Source: an uncultured Clostridia bacterium
GTDB lineage: Bacteria > Bacillota > Clostridia > Christensenellales > CAG-314
NCBI GenBank assembly: GCA_944364615.1
Contig: CALVWF010000003.1
Coordinates: forward strand, 177,454-241,453
Length of the DNA: 64,000 bases
Direction of reading: 5' to 3'
The number at the start of each line of letters is the position of its first letter. The first letter of the stretch is position 1. This document shows positions 57,765-64,000 of this stretch, one piece after another. The translations under genes and the position numbers were made by a program. A model generated the notes under the pieces. The model did no database searches. It was not told the origin of the DNA and saw only the letters and a program-made list of their open reading frames with translations.

Positions 57765-58845
57765 TTTTTTTCTCCGTATCTTCAGTGCCGATGTTTGACG
57801 TATCCGGCTCACGCAATGAAATTTTTTGCGATGCGCTGCGTCTTATGTCATCGCTTATTGCGGCGTAGTGCTTTTTAGTTGTATTGACATCCTTGTGTCC
57901 GAGAACATCCGCAACCACGTAAATGTCTCCCGTGTTTCGGTACAGTTGTGTGCCGAAAGTGCTTCTGAGTTTGTGAGGCGTTATATTTTTCAAAGGAACG
58001 GCAATTTTGCTGTATTTTTTGACGACGTTTTCCACGGCGCGTGTACTTATGCGCTTGTTTTGCAATGACAGAAACAGTGCGGTTTCTTTGGGACAAGCGG
58101 TGTAATTTTTTCGCCAGTAGTAGTAGTCGTATATCATTCCGGCAACTTCTTCGGAAAAATAAAGTATCACACGCGCGCCACCTTTTCGTGTTACGACAAA
58201 ACTCAGGTTGTCAAAATCGACGTCATCCACATCTATGCCCACAAGTTCGCTGACACGTATGCCTGTGCCCAGCAACAGTCCCACAATGGCATAGTCCCGC
58301 AATTTGGTGTTTTCGGCGTATTTGGACTGTCTGTCGGTAAGTCCTTCTCCGCTGTCAACGACTTCAAGCATCTGGGTGATCTCGTCTTTTTCCAATCTGA
58401 CAATATCTTTGGATCGTATTTTGGGATTGTCCACAGAAACAGCGGGGTTGCGCTCTATTATTCCTTTTTTTAAAAAGTAGCGTATAAGTGAGCGCACGGA
58501 AGACAATTTGCGACTTTTCCCCTGTTCGGAATTGCTTACCGAATTTCCCTGTTCGTCCTTATAAAAGGAAAGGTATTGCAGATAATATTCGATATCGAAA
58601 GGGGAAAGATTTTCTACATCTTCCAACGTAATTTCAGACATTGACTTATTTTTGCATGAGGATACACGGGTGACCATGTAATTGAAAAACACCCTGAGAT
58701 CATAAGCATAATTGAGACGTGTAAGCGGAGTTGTACGCTGAGAAATACCTACAAAATATTCTTTGCAAAACTCGGGCAGTTCATTTAATATGCCGTTAAG
58801 TTTTTCGGTATTGTCAGCGTCGCGCTGATTTGTGTATTTGCTCAT
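57757..58845 (-). CDS. Tyrosine recombinase, XerC/XerD type
   Basis: 362 aa. An N-terminal SAM-like core-binding domain (about 15-125) is followed by the catalytic domain with Arg in GTGIRVSELVG, Lys in VTRKGGARV, HKLRSTFG, LGHKDVNTTKKH and the Tyr nucleophile in KHYAAIS. Its length (XerC/D are about 300 aa) and a 30-residue polar tail are slightly unusual. It could be the chromosome-dimer resolvase or a housekeeping integrase. The ATG at 58845 lies six bases after a TATAAT. A longer frame upstream reads through a GCAAAC microsatellite. It forms an operon with hflX. Confidence 0.9.
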   Translation of the reverse strand: MSKYTNQRDADNTEKLNGILNELPEFCKEYFVGISQRTTPLTRLNYAYDLRVFFNYMVTRVSSCKNKSMSEITLEDVENLSPFDIEYYLQYLSFYKDEQGNSVSNSEQGKSRKLSSVRSLIRYFLKKGIIERNPAVSVDNPKIRSKDIVRLEKDEITQMLEVVDSGEGLTDRQSKYAENTKLRDYAIVGLLLGTGIRVSELVGIDVDDVDFDNLSFVVTRKGGARVILYFSEEVAGMIYDYYYWRKNYTACPKETALFLSLQNKRISTRAVENVVKKYSKIAVPLKNITPHKLRSTFGTQLYRNTGDIYVVADVLGHKDVNTTKKHYAAISDDIRRSASQKISLREPDTSNIGTEDTEKKID

Positions 58846-58851
58846 AGGCTT

Positions 58852-58880
58852 ATTATAATACTTTTTCGCAGTTGTTGCAA
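58852..58880 (-). promoter_or_regulatory. Promoter of the Xer recombinase-hflX operon
   Basis: Minus strand TTGCAA (58880-58875), 17 bases, TATAAT (58857-58852), then AAGCCT and the ATG. No ribosome site fits, so the transcript is predicted to be leaderless. Confidence 0.7.
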
Positions 58881-59817
58881 GCGGTAAAATTAAGTTACAT
58901 ACGGTGCAGATTAATGCAAACGCAAACGCAAATGCAAAATGCACATTAAAAACTTAGCGGTTTAAAATACGTATGGAAAGGGATCAAAGAAAATATTTTT
59001 GATTGTTTATCTTCCGTTATCAACAGTCCGCATGCGAAAGTTGCAAAAAGTCCGTGCGTTTTACCCATTGGTTATCAACAAAACTGCTGTAAAAAATACT
59101 TGAAAATGTGTCGTTTTTGCGTGATGTATGGCGTGTTGACAGTTATATATCTATTCGCAAAAGACAGGTTTTGCGAATAGATAAGGGGTAAAAAGGGCTA
59201 TTTTAAGCGATTTCAGGCATTTTTGTCTGTTTAATTTACGATTCCGGCGGATACCTTAATACAAATATTTTGCTGATTTCTTATAATTGAAAAGTTTTTA
59301 ACAGAACGCAGTTCCTTTTATAGGACAGACTAATTTATAACAACAGCTAAAATTTAATTTAAAATATCAACAACATTATTCACTTAAACAAAATTAAGAC
59401 CGTCTGTGGACTTGTGGCCTTGCACAGACTGTAAACAAGTCTTTAAGTTTTGCTCAAAGACAATTAAAGGTATCTTTTGTACAGTCTCCGCTAAAGTTTC
59501 AGAGTTTTAAATTACTCGTCGTTATTTCTGAACGCCCAAAAACGGGTGGCTGAAATAGCCTTTGAGACAGAATCTCATTGCAATGTTTCTCCTTGTTTCC
59601 GAAAAAAAGCATCCGGAAATTCAAATTTTGCATATGAGATTACTTAAAATCGGCGAATACCAGGCGGCAGACCAGTCAATTATTTTATTTCGAAAACGTT
59701 TCTGTGCCGACTGAGTCAATTAGAGTTATTTGCCGTTTTACCGTAAATTACAAAAGGCAAAATTTCTGTGCAGTCTTTAAAAGCATTTGATATTTTAATT
59801 ACAGATTGTATTTTGGT
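58881..59817. other. Gene-free region of about 0.94 kb
   Basis: No open frame of useful length was seen on either strand. Contents: a GCAAAC-type hexamer microsatellite (58914-58941), two TTATCAACA motifs (59017-59025 and 59072-59080), a perfect 15-bp hairpin (59148-59183), a 7-bp stem GTCTGTG/CACAGAC (59402-59428), and several short hairpins near 59533-59577. It may encode an RNA or be decayed sequence. I recognise no known RNA family. Confidence 0.5.
59148..59183. repeat. Perfect 15-bp inverted repeat (hairpin)
   Basis: TATCTATTCGCAAAA (59148-59162) and its exact reverse complement (59169-59183) separated by GACAGG. It is not followed by a T-run on either strand, so it is not a standard terminator. 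TTGACA lies just before it (59136-59141). Confidence 0.7.
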
Positions 59818-60513
59818 CTATATTTCCTTTATATAGGAAAAGTTCGCCAAGTCGTTTAAACATTTCGTGTAATCGCTTGTATACTGCCGGACGATCTGCC
59901 AGAAACGGTAATTATGAACAGACTCGTAAAAATGTGCGAAACTGTGTACAATAATATACCTGCGCAAATGAGATGGCAACTGTATTGCCCGATAATCTAT
60001 ACAAACAGTCGGATTTGTATTGTTTCCACACAACAGCCATTGGTCTTGTTTCAATGCTTTGATGACGATTTTTGACGGACACAAAGCCATCCGAGTCCCG
60101 ACGGAAGAAATTTCTTTTGACAGAAATTCACGCGCCAGACGCAATATAAACCTTTTAATTTCGGCAATTCGTTCTGTTTTATCGGCAAATTTTTTTTCAT
60201 TTATATACAGTACATTGTCTAACAAAGCCGATTTTTTGTCGCTATACGGCAAGACGTCAAGCAATTCACCGCAAATAAAAGTTTTTTTGCCGGAAAAAAA
60301 CTGTGCCAGTCTGCTGTCGCATTCCAGTGCTTCTGTCGGCTTGCTCTCGTGAATTCTGTCGGTAAACCATTTCAGATTGTCCTTTATACATTTTTTTACG
60401 TCCTGAACATCGACGCCGTCATCGACGTCTGCGTAAACCGTATTGTCATTGATATTAAATTTTATGTTGCCTTCAGGCGTTCTGCGACGACGTATTACCA
60501 ATTTCATAAACAT
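59818..60513 (-). CDS. YgjP/DUF45-like protein with altered HExxH motif
   Basis: 231 aa. The C-terminal part aligns in pattern with the YgjP-type metallopeptidase domain (WGSC...LNWRL...VVHELAHL...NHSxxFW). Here it reads QWLLC (158-162), CIDYRAIQLPSHLRRYIIVHSFAHFYESVHNYRFW. The zinc His H190, H194 and H200 are kept but the catalytic Glu is Ser191. The N-terminal 100 residues are more divergent. It is probably enzymatically inactive or repurposed. The ATG at 60513 or 60507 may be the start; no clear ribosome site. It stands alone between two poorly conserved regions. Confidence 0.75.
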   Translation of the reverse strand: MFMKLVIRRRRTPEGNIKFNINDNTVYADVDDGVDVQDVKKCIKDNLKWFTDRIHESKPTEALECDSRLAQFFSGKKTFICGELLDVLPYSDKKSALLDNVLYINEKKFADKTERIAEIKRFILRLAREFLSKEISSVGTRMALCPSKIVIKALKQDQWLLCGNNTNPTVCIDYRAIQLPSHLRRYIIVHSFAHFYESVHNYRFWQIVRQYTSDYTKCLNDLANFSYIKEI

Positions 60514-60630
60514 AATTTTAAAACAACGCTACTTTTGATTTTGCTATAATAATGTCGTTTTTTGACACGTTTTAATTTATTTTAGACTGCTGCACCGCTG
60601 TTTTTATGTGAAAATCAGCAAAATTTTGCT

Positions 60631-60649
60631 TTGTATGTCTGTAATAGTA
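60631..60649. repeat. Possible degenerate TACTAT palindrome
   Basis: TTGTAT, spacer GTCTGTA, ATAGTA matches the motif at 10 of 12 arm positions. It lies just upstream of the padR -35. Weak. Confidence 0.3.
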
Positions 60650-60659
60650 GTCTAAGATA

Positions 60660-60688
60660 TTGACGAAATCGTTATTCTGACTTATAAT
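60660..60688 (+). promoter_or_regulatory. Sigma-A promoter of the PadR-membrane fusion gene
   Basis: TTGACG, 17 bases, TATAAT, followed by AAAGGAG and the ATG at 60721. Confidence 0.75.
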
Positions 60689-60720
60689 TTTAGTACAATT
60701 ACAAAGGAGAACCTCATCGT

Positions 60721-62088
60721 ATGAGTGGCGACTTTACATTTCTTAAAGGAAACATAGAAACCATTATACTGTGTTCGTTGTACAACGGCGACAAGTACGG
60801 GTACGAAATTGCCAAAGAAATCAAGGAACGTACCGAAAATCAGTATGAAATAAAGCAGCCAACCCTCTACTCTTATTTAAAAAGGCTTGAGGCTCAGGAA
60901 CTTATTTATTCTTACTGGGGCGCAGAATCAAACGGAGGCAGACGCCGTTACTACAAACTGACGGAAGACGGTCGTTTTAACTGTGAAAAGTTTATGGCAG
61001 AATGGAAATATCATCAGACTGTCATGAGCAATCTTGTTGACGACACAAACGTGGAAATGGCTTCGCAGGACGAAGTCACACCGCTGTTCGGTTCTAAGCA
61101 AAAGAAAACACGTCGAAACAGAATTCTGGACAAATTGACAGAGCAGGATCTCATTGCCGAGAGGCTTAACGCCCTTACCAACAAAGATTCTTCTGACATC
61201 AAGCAAACCGAATCGACTGCCGACAAAGAAAGGCAAGAAACGCAAACCGCCGCTACGGTTGTTTCCGAGCCTGCCGTTGTCGAGGTGGCTCAACCTGCTG
61301 TGGAAACTGTCGACACTGCTTCCTTGCAACAAAAGGAAGACGAGGAAAGACAGCAACGTCTTAAACAGTTCGAGGTCAGACAGGATAATGCAGACGAATT
61401 CATGCAAAGGTTTGACCTTAAAGCGCAGGAATTGTCCATGCGCGAACCGGATGCGGGTGCAAACGGCGAAAATTATCAGCATGTGTTGATGAACGTATTG
61501 GGCGATCAGTTGGACGGAATGCGTGATTTTAATCAACAACAGACTGAAAAGCAAAACATCCAGTTTGCAAACGATCATCCGCTGGCTCTCGAAGATATTG
61601 CCGATTCTCTTGCAAAGCAAGGAATCAGGATGAGAATTTACAACCGTGCCGCATCAAATTTTCGTTCGCTGGAACTCATTCCTTTAAAAAAAATAACTTT
61701 CCTTACCTCATGGATAAGTTTCGCATTTTTGTTTGTAGCTCTCGGTGCGATGTGCATTTCTACTTTGTCTACGAACACGTGGGGATTTTACGCAATATGG
61801 ATAGCAATCGGTCTTATTTGTCCTGTGGTAACTTCATTTATGTATATCGCAGGTCCCGCAAGAGAACCTCGTCCCAAATTTAATTTCGGCAGGACAATGG
61901 CTTACATTTCAGGACTTGCCGTTATACTTCTGACTGTACTTCTGGCGATTGTATTCGGGCTTGACCTGATTAAACTGAACAATATGCCCGTTGTGCTCGC
62001 AGGAATAATCGCTCCTACAATTTTACTGGCGATGTTTCCCATTGCCGTTGTTATTTTCAATCAACTGTTTAAGCGATACAGTAATTAA
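60721..62088 (+). CDS. PadR-type regulator fused to a membrane domain
   Basis: 455 aa. Residues 1-105 are a PadR winged helix (GNIETIILCSLYNGDKYGYEIAKEI, PTLYSYLKRLEAQELIYSYWG, GGRRRYYKLTEDG). A long charged Q/E/T-rich linker (about 115-300) follows. The C-terminal part has four hydrophobic helices (about 322-345, 350-375, 390-415 and 420-448). A DNA-binding head on a membrane anchor suggests sensing of an envelope or small-molecule signal. PadR proteins normally lack membrane segments. It is a single-gene unit with its own promoter and terminator. Confidence 0.88.
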   Translation: MSGDFTFLKGNIETIILCSLYNGDKYGYEIAKEIKERTENQYEIKQPTLYSYLKRLEAQELIYSYWGAESNGGRRRYYKLTEDGRFNCEKFMAEWKYHQTVMSNLVDDTNVEMASQDEVTPLFGSKQKKTRRNRILDKLTEQDLIAERLNALTNKDSSDIKQTESTADKERQETQTAATVVSEPAVVEVAQPAVETVDTASLQQKEDEERQQRLKQFEVRQDNADEFMQRFDLKAQELSMREPDAGANGENYQHVLMNVLGDQLDGMRDFNQQQTEKQNIQFANDHPLALEDIADSLAKQGIRMRIYNRAASNFRSLELIPLKKITFLTSWISFAFLFVALGAMCISTLSTNTWGFYAIWIAIGLICPVVTSFMYIAGPAREPRPKFNFGRTMAYISGLAVILLTVLLAIVFGLDLIKLNNMPVVLAGIIAPTILLAMFPIAVVIFNQLFKRYSN

Positions 62089-62094
62089 ATAAAC

Positions 62095-62126
62095 AAAAGG
62101 CAAAGAAGATTTCTTTGCCTTTTTAT
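62095..62126 (+). terminator. Terminator after the PadR fusion gene
   Basis: 13-bp stem AAAAGGCAAAGAA/TTCTTTGCCTTTT with a 3-base loop and T-rich tail. Confidence 0.88.
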
Positions 62127-62657
62127 TTACCTATAATATCGTTCACTACAGACGTATTGTCCAAAGCAACATATCCGTAGATTTCCGCAAACTGTTTTTA
62201 TGTTTTGTTTCGACGGAAATCACACGTTCACAAGTCTTTTATAAATTTACGCAGCACTATTGTCGGACAATTTCACGCGTACATCGGTCAGTCGCATGAC
62301 ATTGACATTTTTAGGAACTACGGCAGTCTTGTAATCGAAAATACAAATTATGGCATAGAGGACATTGACAACCCCTGATGAACAATACCGAGAATACTTA
62401 CCGATTTTACTTTGTGCAACGTAATTGGGCGCATACCTCAAAATCAGTATCAAACAGGATTCAAAGTTATGCATCCGACAACGCATAACAAGGTTTGCGT
62501 CATACATTTCAGCAAGACTCGGTTCTTAAAATGAAATCGCAATCGATGTTGTATATCATTAAATCGGGATAATTTCTCTGTAAGACTTTTACGTTAAAGT
62601 TGGGAGATAAATATTTCGCGTCTTACAAACCTACGCACATTGGATTTTTCTTTTAAT
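62127..62657. other. Intergenic region of about 530 bases
   Basis: No convincing gene. An 86-codon minus-strand frame (62247-62507) lacks a ribosome site and has a Cys/Tyr-rich, unbiased composition, so I do not call it. It may be a decayed gene. No repeats or regulatory sites were recognised. Confidence 0.5.
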
Positions 62658-63146
62658 TTATTCGGTTGTTTTGACGCTGTCTGTTTCGCCCGAACTGTCT
62701 TTCAGAATTTCAAGATATCTGTCCACTTCTCCGCGCGCGAGTTTGTCACAACGGTTGTTGTATTCGTTGTCGGCATGCCCTTTTACTTTTACGAAGGATA
62801 CACTGTGTTTATTTATTTCGTACAATAACGCTTTCCACAAATCGGTGTTTTTAACTGCGGACTTACCCGCCGTCTTCCAGTTGTTTTCCTGCCACGATTT
62901 AAGCCAGCCTTGATTGAATGCGTCCGCGACATATTGTGAATCGGTGTATATGACGCACTGACAACTTTCTTTTAGACAACGCAATGCCTGAATAACTGCA
63001 AACACTTCCATTCGGTTGTTTGTGGTGCTTTTGTCGTAACCGCTTATTTCCTTTTCTACACCTTTGTAGCTGAGTATTGCCGCCCATCCGCCGACACCCG
63101 GATTTCCCGAGCACGCACCGTCTGTGTAAATTGTTATTTTTTTCAT
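62658..63146 (-). CDS. rnhA: Ribonuclease HI
   Basis: A 162-aa enzyme that removes RNA from RNA-DNA hybrids. Active-site residues are visible in order: Asp in IYTDGACSGNPGVGGW, Glu in NNRMEVFAVIQAL, Asp in VIYTDSQYVADAF, and the final His/Asp region VKGHADNEYNNRCDKLA. The basic handle WQENNWKTAGKSAVKNTDLWK is present. The C-terminal tail is Ser/Thr-rich. The ribosome site is weak (AGGA far from the ATG). Confidence 0.96.
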   Translation of the reverse strand: MKKITIYTDGACSGNPGVGGWAAILSYKGVEKEISGYDKSTTNNRMEVFAVIQALRCLKESCQCVIYTDSQYVADAFNQGWLKSWQENNWKTAGKSAVKNTDLWKALLYEINKHSVSFVKVKGHADNEYNNRCDKLARGEVDRYLEILKDSSGETDSVKTTE

Positions 63147-63173
63147 ATTTTAATAAAAAAATCCTGTATTTAT

Positions 63174-63202
63174 TTGACTTATTTCAACCTATTTATTATA
63201 AT
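63174..63202 (+). promoter_or_regulatory. Promoter of tRNA-Trp
   Basis: TTGACT, 17 bases, TATAAT. The predicted start near 63209 is followed by the perfect palindrome TTGTTTGCAAACAA (63214-63227) in the 5' leader that is removed during tRNA maturation. Confidence 0.75.
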
Positions 63203-63253
63203 AGTAAAGCAGTTTGTTTGCAAACAATTTTGTGTTATTTTTAAAATTTATTT

Positions 63254-63328
63254 AGGGGAGTGGCTCAACGGTAGAGTAGCGGTCTCCAAAACCGTAGGTT
63301 GCGTGTTCGAATCGCGTCTCCCCTGCCA
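63254..63328 (+). tRNA. trnW: tRNA-Trp (anticodon CCA)
   Basis: A 75-base cloverleaf with encoded CCA. Acceptor AGGGGAG pairs with CTCCCCT, the D arm contains GGCTCAACGGTAGAGT, the anticodon loop is CTCCAAA (anticodon CCA, Trp), and the T arm is GCGTGTTCGAATCGC. The 3' 21 bases (63308-63328) are repeated downstream in a tandem array. Confidence 0.97.
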
Positions 63329-64000
63329 AAATGCTCGGATTTAGCATCCGGGCTTTTTTGTTTTTTGGCGATTCTCACACGCAACCGAGGTTGCTTTGTG
63401 ACGCTCGGAAAATTTTCAACCGATATAAGTTTAATTTCTGTCTGTTACACCACGATGTCATTTCGCCTCGCTATGCCGTCGCTTGCGCTCCTTACGAATC
63501 GCGTCTCCCCTGCCAAAATGCTCGGATTTAGTATCCGGGCTTTTTTGTTTTTTGGCGATTCTCACACGCAACCGAGGTTGCTTTGTGACGCTCGGAAAAT
63601 TTTCAACCGATATAAGTTTAATTTCTGTCTGTTACACCACGATGTCATTTCGCCTCGCTATGCCGTCGCTTGCGCTCCTTACGAATCGCGTCTCCCCTGC
63701 CAAAATGCTCGGATTTAGCATCCGGGCTTTTTTGTTTTTTGGCGATTGCACACGCAACATGAAAAAGTCTTATACGCAATAAAATTAAAAATATAAGTTG
63801 ATTTTTAAATAATTATAGTTGCATAGGCTCAGAAATACCGACTAACGTCGGCTTTGTGACGCTTGGAAAATTTTCAACCGATATAAATTTAATTCCTGTC
63901 TGTTACACCACGATGTCATTTCACCTCGCTATGCCGTCGCTTGCGCTCCTTACGAATCGCGTCTCCCCTGCCAAAATGCTCGGATTTAGCATCCGGGCTT
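63308..64000 (+). repeat. Tandem array of 187-bp units containing the tRNA-Trp 3' end
   Basis: Unit 1 is 63308-63494 and unit 2 is 63495-63681, differing at about one base. Unit 3 (63682-63952) has its middle replaced by a longer AT-rich segment, giving 271 bp, and rejoins the repeat near 63850 with a few substitutions. Unit 4 starts at 63953 and is cut by the window end. Each unit begins with the last 21 bases of the tRNA (CGAATCGCG...CTGCCA), then the terminator hairpin, then a shared spacer ending TTGCGCTCCTTA. No spacer variety or CRISPR-like architecture is seen. Confidence 0.95.
63333..63359 (+). terminator. Terminator after tRNA-Trp (repeated downstream)
   Basis: 8-bp stem GCTCGGAT/ATCCGGGC (one G-U) with TTAGC loop, then six T. 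The same hairpin recurs in each copy of the 187-bp repeat, near 63520, 63707 and 63978. Confidence 0.9.

Noticed and set aside
58846..58944. N-terminal extension of the Xer recombinase (Ala-Phe repeats)
   Set aside because: It translates a GCAAAC-type microsatellite and the promoter region. The family-like sequence starts at the ATG at 58845.
60631..60649. Eighth member of the TACTAT palindrome family
   Set aside because: Two mismatches in one arm. It is listed as a low-confidence repeat and not counted among the exact copies.
62247..62507. 86-codon minus-strand frame
   Set aside because: No ribosome site, no family resemblance and random-looking composition. Possibly a decayed gene, but not supportable.
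63299..63782. Overlapping plus-strand open frames of 66-139 codons through the tRNA-derived repeats
   Set aside because: They are the same repeat read in successive frames (187 is not a multiple of 3), have no ribosome sites, and the first begins inside tRNA-Trp.
63308..64000. CRISPR array
   Set aside because: Direct repeats are head-to-tail with no short unique spacers, units are 187 bp, and no cas genes are in the window.

Overview
The window looks like chromosome from an anaerobic, spore-forming Firmicute of the class Clostridia, probably an uncultivated gut-type lineage. That placement is an inference from gene content and order. The sequence is moderately AT-rich, uses ATG, GTG and TTG starts behind strong GGAGG-type ribosome sites, and has many T-tailed terminators. 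It carries sporulation genes (spoIVB, spoIIAA-spoIIAB-sigF, spoVAC-AD-AE, yunB, ytfJ, SpoIIIE/FtsK), a T-box before pheST, an ispH-S1 fusion, and blocks of order shared with Bacillus subtilis: rpsO-pnp-ylxY-mlpA, scpA-scpB...dacB-rluB, pgsA-cinA-recA, mutS-mutL-miaA.

Layout. 1-6.1 kb: the end of recN, spoIVB, a SpoIIM-like membrane protein, deoB, an unknown 2-TM protein and a DacF-type carboxypeptidase. 6.2-14.7 kb: an M50 protease with scpA and scpB, small membrane proteins, a DUF2953-like protein with ytfJ, a second D,D-carboxypeptidase, then rluB, surE, an HI0933-type flavoprotein and aroH in a run of overlapping genes. 14.7-22.2 kb: plsC, ispH-S1, rpsO, pnp, a YlxY-type NodB protein and an M16 protease. 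22.5-29.5 kb: ftsK/spoIIIE, rimO, pgsA, cinA, recA. 29.9-34.1 kb: sporulation block spoIIA-sigF, spoVACDE, yunB. 34.1-44.8 kb: T-box, pheS, pheT, a U32 protease, mutS2, a cysteine desulfurase and thiI. 45.1-55.6 kb: a class A PBP (minus strand) divergent from miaB-mutS-mutL-miaA, then a YnbB-type PLP enzyme. 55.7-58.9 kb, minus strand: lexA, and hflX behind a Xer-type recombinase. 58.9-64 kb: a sparser region with a 0.97-kb gene-free stretch, a YgjP-like protein that has lost its catalytic Glu, a PadR regulator fused to membrane helices, rnhA, and tRNA-Trp followed by a tandem repeat array built from the tRNA 3' end.

The coding part is mostly housekeeping and sporulation. The most unusual signals lie between genes. 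(1) A palindrome, TACTAT-N7-ATAGTA, occurs seven times with all twelve arm bases and the spacing conserved. Sites fall upstream of genes, in a convergent intergenic region and inside two coding sequences, which resembles a dispersed chromosome-organising site more than a single operator. (2) A 187-bp tandem repeat starts exactly at the 3' 21 bases of tRNA-Trp, each copy carrying the tRNA end plus a terminator, and runs off the window. (3) lexA and the Xer recombinase both have a TATAAT box six bases before the ATG, predicting leaderless mRNAs.
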